From Ahniella affigens (GTDB lineage Bacteria; Pseudomonadota; Gammaproteobacteria; Xanthomonadales; Ahniellaceae), in assembly GCF_003015185.1 (NCBI RefSeq), contig NZ_CP027860.1, positions 4,144,501-4,208,500 of the forward strand: 64,000 nt of DNA, read 5' to 3'. Shown here piece by piece: positions 1 through 7,433 of this stretch (the first letter of the stretch is position 1; each line of letters starts with the position of its first letter). Both the position numbers and the translations under genes were made by a program. Below the pieces are notes generated by a model, which did not search any database, was not told where the DNA came from, and was given only the letters and a program-made list of their open reading frames with translations.

Positions 1-1190
1 AGAATCGGCATCAACAACACTGCCGTGGCAGTATTGCTGGCGATCTCCGACAACAACGTAATGCCGGCCACCACGCCCAGAATCAATGCCCACGTTGGCA
101 GCACCTTCAGCGCTGTCAGTTGATTGGCCAGCGCTGCCCCAAGCCCGGATTTTTCGAACGCCGTGGCCAGCGCAATGCCGCCCGCAAACAACAACAACGC
201 GCCCCAGGGAATGCGCTCGGCGGCCTGCCACGTGAGCAAGCGCTGGCCTCGACCATTGCTGACCAGCCCCATCAGGATCACGCCGAAAATCGCGATGCTG
301 GCGTCGTTGACCTTGAGCCCCACGCGGCCCGTCCAACCGCCATACGGCGTGGTTCGAAACACCCAGAGCAGAATCACCAGACCAAACAGGGCCAACACCC
401 GGCGCTCACCGGGCGACCACGCCCCAAGTGGCGGCAGGCTAGCTTTGGGCGAATCGCCTAGATGGCGGCCCAGCCAGAGGCACATCAATGGCACCATGAT
501 CAGGATGATCGGTATGCCAATCCGCATCCATTCGAAAAAGTCGAATTGCGTGCCTGTGGTCTCCTGATACACCTGCATGAATACGAGATTGGGCGGCGTG
601 CCAATCGGCGTGCCCCAGCCGCCGATGCTGGCGGCATACGCGATGGTCAAGATCAACGGCACGCGCAGCCGGGTGTCGGGATACGACGCGCAGATCGCCA
701 TGGCGACCGGCAACATCATCAGCGTTGCGGCGGTATTTGAGATCCACATGCTGATCGCCGCCGTCGCAAAGCCAAAGCCAAACAGCAGGCGCCGACCATT
801 GCGGCCGCCGAACAAATGCACCATCCACAGGGCCATCCGTCGATGGGCGCCGTTGGCCTCCAGCGCTGCGGCCAGCATGAATCCGCCCATCAGCAGCAGA
901 ATCAACTCATTGCCAACCGACTCCGCGACCTGCGCGGGCGTCAGCACACCGGCGGCTGGCAGCGCTGCCAATGGCAGCATCGACGTGAAGGCAGCCGGCA
1001 CCGGTTCGGTCAGCCACCAAATGGCGACCCACAACAATAGTCCTGATGTGATGGCCAGCGCAGACTGCTCCGGCCCGTTCCAAAGCCAGGCGGTCAGCGC
1101 CAGCCCGAGTGTCGGGCCCAGCACCAGGGCCAGCCGCTGAACCGTTGGGTTAGCTGCGGTTTCGGGGTCGCGCACATCCTGTTCATCCAT
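1..1190 (-). CDS. SLC13/DASS-family anion transporter, truncated by window start
   Basis: Multi-pass inner-membrane protein read from ATG at 1190 and still open at base 1, so at least 396 residues are seen and the C-terminus is missing. Two copies of the family's Ser-Asn-Thr signature are visible: WISNTAATLMMLPVA in the first half and EIASNTATAVLLMPI close to the edge. In SLC13 carriers these belong to the two inverted repeats that hold sodium and the anion. Long hydrophobic stretches alternate with short loops throughout. The substrate (dicarboxylate, citrate, sulfate) cannot be told from sequence. The gene is divergent from the histidine kinase starting at 1295, with about 100 bp between for both promoters. 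Family assignment is confident; substrate is open. Confidence 0.85.
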   Translation of the reverse strand, partial: MDEQDVRDPETAANPTVQRLALVLGPTLGLALTAWLWNGPEQSALAITSGLLLWVAIWWLTEPVPAAFTSMLPLAALPAAGVLTPAQVAESVGNELILLLMGGFMLAAALEANGAHRRMALWMVHLFGGRNGRRLLFGFGFATAAISMWISNTAATLMMLPVAMAICASYPDTRLRVPLILTIAYAASIGGWGTPIGTPPNLVFMQVYQETTGTQFDFFEWMRIGIPIILIMVPLMCLWLGRHLGDSPKASLPPLGAWSPGERRVLALFGLVILLWVFRTTPYGGWTGRVGLKVNDASIAIFGVILMGLVSNGRGQRLLTWQAAERIPWGALLLFAGGIALATAFEKSGLGAALANQLTALKVLPTWALILGVVAGITLLSEIASNTATAVLLMPI

Positions 1191-1294
1191 TTCCGGAACT
1201 CGGTCAAGGTTTTCGACATTGCCGGCGTGAAAGTCGCGCTGGCGCTTGGGACTTCCTTATACTCGCCGAACTGTCCAGGGGATACGAGACCCGC

Positions 1295-2254
1295 ATGAGC
1301 CCGTTGTCAGCCATCCTTGCACTGCTCAGCCTGATTTTGGCAGGCCTGGCAGCGTACTTGTTCGTGAAGCTCGGCAAGCAGCGCGCCGAACTCGCCTTGC
1401 TCGCCGAGGACGCGAAAAAGAAAGAAGCCTCGCAAGCCCAGGTCATGCACACCACCAAGCTGGCGTCGCTCGGCCAGATGATTGCCGGCGTCGCCCACGA
1501 GATCAACACCCCGCTTGGCTTTGTCAAAAGCAATGCCGAAGTGATTGGCGACCTTTTGACCGAGTACGAGCAAGCGGTCGCCAAATGCATGACGGGCGTC
1601 GACTTTCTGCTGAATGCCGATGCCGCCACATTCGAGCGCGCCAAAACCGCCGTGGCGCGGGTGCGCATGGAACTGGCAAACGCCAAGGGCTTGATCGAAG
1701 CACGCGAACTGCTGACCGATTCGGTTGACGGCCTGAAGCAGATGAGCGCGTTGGTGATCAACCTGAAGGGCTTTGCGCGGGTCGATCGCGATGGCATGGA
1801 CTTGGTCGATATCAACGAATGTGTGCAGAGCGCGCTGACCATTGCGAGCCACCAACTGCGGGATCGGGTCACCGTCACCCGCGAGTTGGCCAAGCTGCCC
1901 AAGGTGCGATGCATGCCATCGCAGATCAACCAGGTGTTTCTGAACCTGATCACCAATGCCGCCCAGGCGATGGGCGAGGAAGGCCGGCTGGCTGTGCGCT
2001 CGCGGGTGCTGACCGACACGATCGAGGTCAGTATCGAAGACAACGGCGCCGGGATTCCGGCCAACGTGCTCCCTAAGATTTTTGATCCGTTCTTTACGAC
2101 CAAGAAAGTGGGCGAAGGCACTGGTCTCGGCCTGTCAATTGTCCACAAGATTGTGCAGGGCCATGGCGGTACGATTCGTGTGAAGTCAGACGTCGGCAAG
2201 GGCACGACCTTTTTCGTCGAACTGCCAATCCAACAAAAAGAAGCCAGAAAATAA
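1295..2254 (+). CDS. Membrane-anchored sensor histidine kinase
   Basis: 319 residues. An N-terminal hydrophobic helix (about 3-24) is followed by a short coiled linker and no recognisable periplasmic sensor domain. The dimerisation H-box is AHEINTPLG with the phospho-accepting His at 68. The HATPase_c domain carries the N-box (about 217-221, NLITNAAQ), G1 EDNGAGIP (about 248-254), F-box FDPFFTTK and G2 GEGTGLGLS. A purine-rich AGGGGA lies about 12 bases upstream of the ATG. The gene is followed after 3 bp by a response regulator, its probable partner. The minimal sensor part suggests it reads a membrane or cytoplasmic cue, or works through another protein; the signal is unknown. Confidence 0.92.
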   Translation: MSPLSAILALLSLILAGLAAYLFVKLGKQRAELALLAEDAKKKEASQAQVMHTTKLASLGQMIAGVAHEINTPLGFVKSNAEVIGDLLTEYEQAVAKCMTGVDFLLNADAATFERAKTAVARVRMELANAKGLIEARELLTDSVDGLKQMSALVINLKGFARVDRDGMDLVDINECVQSALTIASHQLRDRVTVTRELAKLPKVRCMPSQINQVFLNLITNAAQAMGEEGRLAVRSRVLTDTIEVSIEDNGAGIPANVLPKIFDPFFTTKKVGEGTGLGLSIVHKIVQGHGGTIRVKSDVGKGTTFFVELPIQQKEARK

Positions 2255-2257
2255 GCC

Positions 2258-3217
2258 ATGGATGCCGCGACACCCCGCCCGCTCAGAGTCCTCTGCATCG
2301 ACGATGAGATGCGCATCTTGCGTGCGCTGAAGGCGCTGCTGCGTGAGCATGAAGTACACATCTGCAACGACCCCCGCCAGGCCATGCAAATGGCGCGCGA
2401 CTTCGATGTCGATGTCGTGGTCTGCGATCAGCGCATGCCGCAAATGCAAGGCATTGACGTGTTGCGCGAAATCAAGAACACGCATCCGCGCTCGTTACGT
2501 ATTTTGCTGACCGGCTATGCCGATCTCAAAGCGGTGCTCGGCTCCGTCAATGAGGGCGAGGTCTTTCGCTACGTCAACAAACCTTGGGAAAACGCCGAGA
2601 TCAAGGCCCTGGTGGCCGAAGCCGGACGGATTGCCCGCGAGGCCCCGCTGATTACCAACGAGCCGATCAGCGAACGCGAAGCCGAAGAGGCGCGCGGCCA
2701 GGTCGGCGTGTTAGTGCTCGAAGAAGACACCACCACCCAGGCCCGCCTGCGCGAGATCTTAGCGCCGCATTACCAGGTGCGCTTCGCGAACACGATTGAT
2801 CGCGCGCTGATGTTGCTGGAACAACACGAAACCGGCGTGCTGATCTCAGAAACCGAAACCAACAAGCAAGGCGATCTGACGCAGCTTCTGAAAGCCTTGA
2901 AGATGCACCACCCCTACATTTCGACGGTCGTGATCACCGAGCGTGCCAACGCGCAGATCGCGATGGAGCTGATCAACGAGGGCCAGGTCTATCGCATGCT
3001 GCTTAAGCCCGTGCGCATGGGCTCGGCGCGACTCAGTGTGGACTCAGCCATCAGCCGCTACTGGAAGTTGAAGCGTAACCCGCGAGCCGTGAAACGCTAC
3101 ACCCTCGGCAATGCCCCGAGTTTTGTCGAACAGTCGATCCCGGTCAGCGAGCAGTTGCTGACCCGCATCCGCAATCTGCCAACGCGGATTGTGGAGCTGA
3201 TGAAATTCAACGGCTGA
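2258..3217 (+). CDS. Two-receiver response regulator without DNA-binding domain
   Basis: 319 residues. Receiver 1 (about 9-125) is complete: acidic pair DDE (15-17), phospho-acceptor Asp57 in VVVCDQRMP, switch Thr85 in LLTGY, and Lys108 in YVNKPW. A second receiver-like domain (about 149-260) keeps the fold pattern (VLVLEED, VVITE, LLKPV), but the acceptor position reads VLISETETN, with Glu where Asp is expected. No HTH, GGDEF or HD domain follows; the last 50 residues are basic and unrecognised. It lies 3 bp after the kinase gene, so the two probably form a pair. Output may go through protein contacts rather than DNA binding; this is inference. Confidence 0.85.
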   Translation: MDAATPRPLRVLCIDDEMRILRALKALLREHEVHICNDPRQAMQMARDFDVDVVVCDQRMPQMQGIDVLREIKNTHPRSLRILLTGYADLKAVLGSVNEGEVFRYVNKPWENAEIKALVAEAGRIAREAPLITNEPISEREAEEARGQVGVLVLEEDTTTQARLREILAPHYQVRFANTIDRALMLLEQHETGVLISETETNKQGDLTQLLKALKMHHPYISTVVITERANAQIAMELINEGQVYRMLLKPVRMGSARLSVDSAISRYWKLKRNPRAVKRYTLGNAPSFVEQSIPVSEQLLTRIRNLPTRIVELMKFNG

Positions 3218-3247
3218 CCCCAGTCGCATCCCTACTCAGCCCCGTTG

Positions 3248-4087
3248 GTGAACGCTCCAACACTCAGCGATCCGTCCACCTGCCGGGCGCTGTTGATTGG
3301 CGCCAGCAGCGCGGTCGGCCGCGACCTAGGACCGCGTCTGGAGCGCCAAGGCTGGCAGTGCGACTATCGGGCGCGGCGCCCGTTGCCGGCGCCGAACTGG
3401 CAGGCATTCGATCTCGGCACGGATTCGAGCCAGCCCGAGCACTCGCTGTTGGTCTCGCTTGGTCCGCTGGACCTGTTCACCACATGGCTGATCCGCAACG
3501 CGCCGCGAGGCACGCGCCGCATTGTGGCGCTGAGCTCGATCAGCGCGCGGACCAAGCAGGAAGCGGCCCTGGCATTTGAGCGTGACGTGGCAGCGCGACT
3601 GCAGCTTGCCGAACGCGACTTGCAACGGTATTGCGAGCAAAAAGGGATTCACCTGTCGATTGTTCGGCTGAGCTTGGTCTGGGACGGGGAAACCGATCAG
3701 AACATCGCGCCGTTGCTAAGGCTCGCCAAGCGGTATCGGCTGTTGCTCAGACCCGCGAGCGAGGGCGGCTTGCGCAATCCGATCCATGCGGTCGATGTGG
3801 CGCGCTTTCTGGCGACGCTGGCGATTGCGCCGGAGGCCGAAACCCTGATCGAGATCGGCGGCCCCGAAACACTCAGCATGGCCGAAATCTGGCGTCGGGT
3901 CGCCCGGACGTCGGGCGCGCTGTGTTTGCCGATGCCGCAGCCGCTACTGCGGCTTGTGGCCGCACTTATCCCTGGCGCAGCAAACAAAATCCGGGGCACG
4001 CTGGCGCGCTGGCATTGCGATCAATTGGCCCCTGGCCTCACCGATTCGAAAGCCAGGGGCTTTTTGACTGCACGCGGCAGACCGTAG
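3248..4087 (+). CDS. NAD(P)-binding Rossmann-fold (atypical SDR/epimerase-like) protein
   Basis: About 279 residues. The N-terminus has a Rossmann nucleotide-binding loop (LIGASSAVGRDL), and later segments (IVALSSIS, HLSIVRLSLVW, RNPIHAVDVARFL, IEIGGPETLS) match the extended SDR / NmrA-like pattern of nucleoside-diphosphate-sugar epimerase relatives. The classical YxxxK catalytic pair is not evident, so it may be a non-catalytic or atypical reductase. I chose GTG at 3248; a TTG just before is equally in frame. It follows the regulator by 30 bp in the same direction and may be in its operon. The last 20 codons lie within a terminator-like hairpin (4027-4065), suggesting a recent C-terminal extension. 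Substrate unknown. Confidence 0.75.
   Translation: MNAPTLSDPSTCRALLIGASSAVGRDLGPRLERQGWQCDYRARRPLPAPNWQAFDLGTDSSQPEHSLLVSLGPLDLFTTWLIRNAPRGTRRIVALSSISARTKQEAALAFERDVAARLQLAERDLQRYCEQKGIHLSIVRLSLVWDGETDQNIAPLLRLAKRYRLLLRPASEGGLRNPIHAVDVARFLATLAIAPEAETLIEIGGPETLSMAEIWRRVARTSGALCLPMPQPLLRLVAALIPGAANKIRGTLARWHCDQLAPGLTDSKARGFLTARGRP
4027..4065 (+). terminator. Rho-independent terminator-like hairpin inside a gene's 3' end
   Basis: GGCCCCTGGC (4027-4036) pairs with GCCAGGGGC (4052-4060) and is followed by TTTTT. The structure lies inside the coding frame of the SDR-like gene, 22 bp before its stop codon. It would end the kinase-regulator-SDR operon before the convergent gene at 4178. Confidence 0.6.
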
Positions 4088-4177
4088 CGTTGGCAGAAGC
4101 CAACACTTAGTTCCTGAGCAAACCATGTCGAACCAGAAGCGGTTCAATCCCCCAAGTGTACTGCTCGCACAAACAAG

Positions 4178-5182
4178 TCAGTGCGGTGCGCGTGTGGCCC
4201 GCGTGACACGACTCAACCAGGCGACGATGTTCAGCGGATACTCTTTGCAGTGCGTCCACGGACCAATCGCTTCGGGCTGCTCGGCTTGACGCATCGCTCG
4301 AACATTGCTCGACGTAAAGTGATGAAACGTGCTGTCAACCACGATTCGGCCTTGGCTCGGATGATCAAAGCAATGGATGATAGGCTCGACTACCGGCACG
4401 TCATCAATCCCTTCCGCATCAAAGCCGCGACGTACGGTCCAGGCCACCATCTCGTAGCGCCCATGCTCGGGAACATCTTCGGCGGTGACGGAAACATCGT
4501 CATGGCTTGCACGCACCGGACGACACGTCCCCTCATGCATATGGTCCGGCAAATAGCCGATGCGACCAATCTCGCTATGGAAGCCGAGCGGATGCACCAG
4601 GGCATTGGACTTAACGCCTGAAGGCAGTACCCGATTGGCAAACCAGACAGGCTTTGGCGTCAGATCGGTATCCCGATTGCTGCCGTAGTCTGCCTTGCGT
4701 CCAAACAGCGGTGCCATCCCCGTCTCGGCACTGTAAGCCCCCGAGATGGCCGGCGGATAGCGGTCACTCTGCTCCCGTCGACGCCAGTAGCGCATGTGTC
4801 GGATTCGCGGGATGTCGCCGCACAATCCGCCACCAAGCGTTTCGTGATCGCCAGTCGCAAAAATGCCCAAACCCGACTGCATTCGCGCAAACAACGCAGC
4901 TTGAGCCGAGGGACCGAGACGGTCCTGGTCGTCCTGGACCTCCAAACCGCCGAATAGCCATAGTTGATCGATCTCGCGCCCGATGGCCAACGCGTCGGCC
5001 AGCCGATCGGTCCGCGAATTTCGATCCACCTTCAACGTGGTGACGGACACCGAGTGATGCTGACCGCCCGAGTCCCGAATCTCGGCGCCATTGAGGTGAT
5101 CGACGAGGTCTTGAAGCCCGAGGCGACTGTAGTCCATCGCCATGTCCGGCTCATAAACGAGGAGCAACTTAAGCGTGCGCAT
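4178..5182 (-). CDS. Uncharacterised protein, possibly amidotransferase/flavodoxin-like fold
   Basis: 334 residues from ATG at 5182, chosen because GGAAAG sits just upstream; a start at 5200 would add six residues. I do not recognise the family with certainty. The N-terminus (LKLLLVYEPD) and the segment QLWLFGGLEV look like alternating strands of an alpha/beta fold. GIFATGDHETLG recalls the turn of ThuA or class I glutamine amidotransferase-like domains, and GRIVVDSTFHHFT recalls ThuA-like relatives. No signal peptide or membrane segment is seen. It starts 2 bp after the stop of the 114-residue protein at 5185-5529, so the two are surely co-transcribed. Confidence 0.7.
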   Translation of the reverse strand: MRTLKLLLVYEPDMAMDYSRLGLQDLVDHLNGAEIRDSGGQHHSVSVTTLKVDRNSRTDRLADALAIGREIDQLWLFGGLEVQDDQDRLGPSAQAALFARMQSGLGIFATGDHETLGGGLCGDIPRIRHMRYWRRREQSDRYPPAISGAYSAETGMAPLFGRKADYGSNRDTDLTPKPVWFANRVLPSGVKSNALVHPLGFHSEIGRIGYLPDHMHEGTCRPVRASHDDVSVTAEDVPEHGRYEMVAWTVRRGFDAEGIDDVPVVEPIIHCFDHPSQGRIVVDSTFHHFTSSNVRAMRQAEQPEAIGPWTHCKEYPLNIVAWLSRVTRATRAPH

Positions 5183-5184
5183 GG

Positions 5185-5529
5185 TTACTTTCCAGTCCAA
5201 GTTCCGCCGCTGTCTTCGGAGCCGGTCTTCAACGACACAAACCCGATCAACGCGTCGTCAACGAGCCGGATGCCGATCGTCATGACGGTGTTGCCCGCCA
5301 CGTTGATAAAGGCCCTGATTTCGTCACGGGCAGGGTTCAGTGCAAGCTCGCGATCGAAGTCTGCTGCCGTGCCGGCATTGTCGTACTGGAAGCGCACCTG
5401 CACATGATCGGCGTCTGACCCTGGGGTAATCATCAGAGGCTGATTGATGTCGATGGTTTGTTTGCCGGGACCAGAGGTCGGATAGATGCTACAGACGTTG
5501 GTCAACGTCCAACTACGGGTGATGCTCAT
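5185..5529 (-). CDS. Small acidic hypothetical protein, first gene of a pair
   Basis: 114 residues from ATG at 5529, preceded by GGGAGAACAAT, a good ribosome-binding site; an in-frame start at 5550 has none. The sequence is rich in beta-type segments (MTIGIRLVDD, ALIGFVSLKT) with no cysteine cluster, membrane helix or known motif. Its stop codon is 2 bp before the start of the 334-residue unknown protein, so the pair probably forms a functional unit. No function can be assigned. Confidence 0.65.
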   Translation of the reverse strand: MSITRSWTLTNVCSIYPTSGPGKQTIDINQPLMITPGSDADHVQVRFQYDNAGTAADFDRELALNPARDEIRAFINVAGNTVMTIGIRLVDDALIGFVSLKTGSEDSGGTWTGK

Positions 5530-5849
5530 ATTGTTCTCCCTGTATGCCAAGCGTCATTGCTCGGCATACGGGAAGTGTCTTGAGCGCCCGGCTTCTCTCG
5601 CCCGACGAGTCATCGGCGCACAATGAGCGCGGCGTGATCGACACACTTCGTTTGTCTCTTGCGAAATGACGAGGGACCGTTAGACGCTAGTGCTGGCGCG
5701 TTCTTGGATTTAAAACATCTGAGCGTGTTTTGTGTACCACCGGATAGCGTTCGCAGCATCGAAGACGAATTGGCTTTGGCGCAGCGTTGGTTTGGGCTTT
5801 AACCGCCGACCAAGAGCATGCGACCTTGCCGAAATGACGGTTTAGGACA
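5530..5849. other. Intergenic region upstream of the unknown pair
   Basis: About 320 bp with no convincing ORF. It should hold the promoter of the minus-strand pair at 4178-5529, but I see no clear -35/-10 match. The REP-like array begins immediately after. Confidence 0.5.
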
Positions 5850-6115
5850 ATGGCTTTTTTGTAGGAGCGGCTTTAGCCGCGAATGGGACTTGCCGCAAGA
5901 TTGGTTCGGGCCTGAAGGCCCTCCTACAAAAAGCGAATGGGACTGGCCGCAAGATTGGTTCGGGCCTGAAGGCCCTCCCACAAAAGAGCGAATGGCTCTG
6001 GCCGCAAGATTGGTTCGGGCCTGAAGGCCCTCCTACAAAAAAGGCGAACAGGGCTTGCCGCAAGAATGGCTCGGGCATGAAGGCCCTCCCACAAAAAGCG
6101 ACGGGCCTTGCCGCC
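5850..6115. repeat. Tandem REP-like palindromic array
   Basis: A single unit GTAGGAGCGGCTTTAGCCGC (about 5871-5890) is followed by four units of 54-56 bp starting at 5880, 5934, 5989 and 6045, plus a partial one at 6099. Each unit holds the palindrome GGGCCTGAAGGCCC (unit 4 reads GGGCATGAAGGCCC), a CTCCTACAAAA or CTCCCACAAAA tail and a TTGCCGCAAGATTGG-type spacer. The first motif resembles the REP sequences common in pseudomonads and xanthomonads. The array lies directly downstream of the phosphorylase gene ending at 6125, where REPs can stabilise mRNA 3' ends. Long ORFs across it are repeat artefacts. Confidence 0.85.
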
Positions 6116-6124
6116 AGCGCTACC

Positions 6125-6871
6125 TTACTCGGCGGCGAGCAGCGCCTGAATGATTCGGGGCACTTGTGACGTGCACTCAGCCAGATTCGCAAAGATCTCG
6201 TCCAAGCTGATCTCGGCTTGATCGCCGCACCCCGCCGCCCAATTGGCGACCAACGCCATACAGGCGTACGCCATACCCAGTTCGCGGGCCAACGCCGCTT
6301 CTGGCATGCCGGTCATACCGACCAGATCAGAGCCGTCACGCTGCATGCGCGTGATTTCGGCGCGTGTCTCGAGGCGCGGACCTTGGGTCGCGCCATAACA
6401 ACCGCCATCGACGACAGCAACACCGGCGCGGGTTGCAGCAGCCAGCAGCAACTGACGAAGCGGGGCGGTGTAAGGCTCGGAAAAATCGATGTGCTCGACT
6501 TTCGCACCATCCACATCGCAGAAGCTGGTAAACCGTCCATGCGTGTAGTCGATGATTTGATCAGGAATTACGACAACCTTTGGGCCCATGTCAGCGCGAA
6601 TGCCGCCAACCGCATTGACGCCGATCACGCGGCGCGCGCCGAGCGCGTGCAACGCATGAACATTGGCACGGTAGTTGACTCGATGCGGCGGAATCGTGTG
6701 ACTCTCGCCATGACGTGCCAAAAAGCCGACGCGCTTGCCCGCCAACGTGCCGATGACGATATCGCCCGACGGCGCGCCATACGGCGTTTCGGGGCGCACG
6801 CGTTCGGTGACTTCCAGTCCTGGGAACTGATAGAGCCCCGTGCCGCCGATCACCGCCAAATCGAGACTCAT
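6125..6871 (-). CDS. S-methyl-5'-thioinosine phosphorylase (MTAP/PNP family)
   Basis: 248 residues of the trimeric nucleoside phosphorylase family 2: N-terminal AVIGGTGLY, ARHGESHTIPPHRVNYRANV (phosphate/ribose contacts), then GCYGATQGPRLETRAEI and GMTGMPEAALAREL near the purine site. The enzyme would cleave methylthioinosine (or methylthioadenosine) to hypoxanthine (or adenine) plus methylthioribose-1-phosphate. Pseudomonads use the inosine form. Its start overlaps the hpt stop by 4 bp; pairing with a hypoxanthine phosphoribosyltransferase favours the thioinosine specificity, since the released hypoxanthine would be salvaged next door. Last gene of the minus-strand operon, followed by the REP array. 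Confidence 0.88.
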   Translation of the reverse strand: MSLDLAVIGGTGLYQFPGLEVTERVRPETPYGAPSGDIVIGTLAGKRVGFLARHGESHTIPPHRVNYRANVHALHALGARRVIGVNAVGGIRADMGPKVVVIPDQIIDYTHGRFTSFCDVDGAKVEHIDFSEPYTAPLRQLLLAAATRAGVAVVDGGCYGATQGPRLETRAEITRMQRDGSDLVGMTGMPEAALARELGMAYACMALVANWAAGCGDQAEISLDEIFANLAECTSQVPRIIQALLAAE

Positions 6872-7425
6872 ACGCCATCCTTCAACGCGTAGATCGCCGG
6901 CAGATTCCGGCCGAGTTCGTAGTAGTCCATCCCGAAGCCGTACACGTAGCGATCCGGCACTTCAACACCGACGAAGTCCACATGCAGCCCGGGCACGCAA
7001 CGGCCATGGCGCTTCGCGCACAGCGCAGCGATGTTCACACGGCGCGCACCGGCCTCCTGGCAGCGCTGCACGATGGCCGACAGCGTTCTGCCCTCGTCCA
7101 AAATGTCATCGACGATCAACACGTCGCGGCCTTTCAGATCGAGCTTGGCCCACTTGCCCCAAGTGACTTCGTGACCAGACGTGCCGCTGCGATAGCGGGT
7201 GGCATGAATGCTGTCGAACACGCAGCGCGTTTGCAGGCTGAGCGACAAAAGCCCCGAGAACATCACGCCGCCATTCAGCACGGTCAAGAAGACTGGCGGC
7301 TGTTCGGCATCGGCGTAGAAGGCATCGATCTCCTGCGCGACGCGCTCAATGGCTGCCAGCAAGACCGAACGTGGATGAATCAAGTCGGATTGGGTCAAGG
7401 CCTTTTGCAGATTCGGCTCGGACAT
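6868..7425 (-). CDS. hpt: Hypoxanthine-guanine phosphoribosyltransferase
   Basis: 185 residues from ATG at 7425; a longer frame upstream runs into nagZ and is not expected. The PRPP-binding loop VLIVDDILDEGRTL is intact, VLNGGVMFSG forms the pyrophosphate loop and YVYGFGMDYYELGRNL the C-terminal purine-binding part. It converts hypoxanthine or guanine to IMP or GMP. It lies 8 bp after nagZ and overlaps the methylthioinosine phosphorylase gene by 4 bp (ATGA), consistent with translational coupling in a purine-salvage pair. Confidence 0.92.
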   Translation of the reverse strand: MSEPNLQKALTQSDLIHPRSVLLAAIERVAQEIDAFYADAEQPPVFLTVLNGGVMFSGLLSLSLQTRCVFDSIHATRYRSGTSGHEVTWGKWAKLDLKGRDVLIVDDILDEGRTLSAIVQRCQEAGARRVNIAALCAKRHGRCVPGLHVDFVGVEVPDRYVYGFGMDYYELGRNLPAIYALKDGV

Positions 7426-7433
7426 GGCAGCTC

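Noticed and set aside
1204-2385. 393-codon minus-strand frame opposite the histidine kinase
   Set aside because: Ser/Arg-rich shadow; the plus strand carries a complete kinase with all catalytic boxes.
5850-6115. The regular 54-56 bp spacing as a CRISPR array
   Set aside because: The spacer parts are themselves repeated and not unique, and no cas genes are near.
5799-6192. Gly/Pro/Ser-repeat peptides on the minus strand
   Set aside because: They are direct translations of the REP-like array, with unit lengths that do not keep frame and no start signal.
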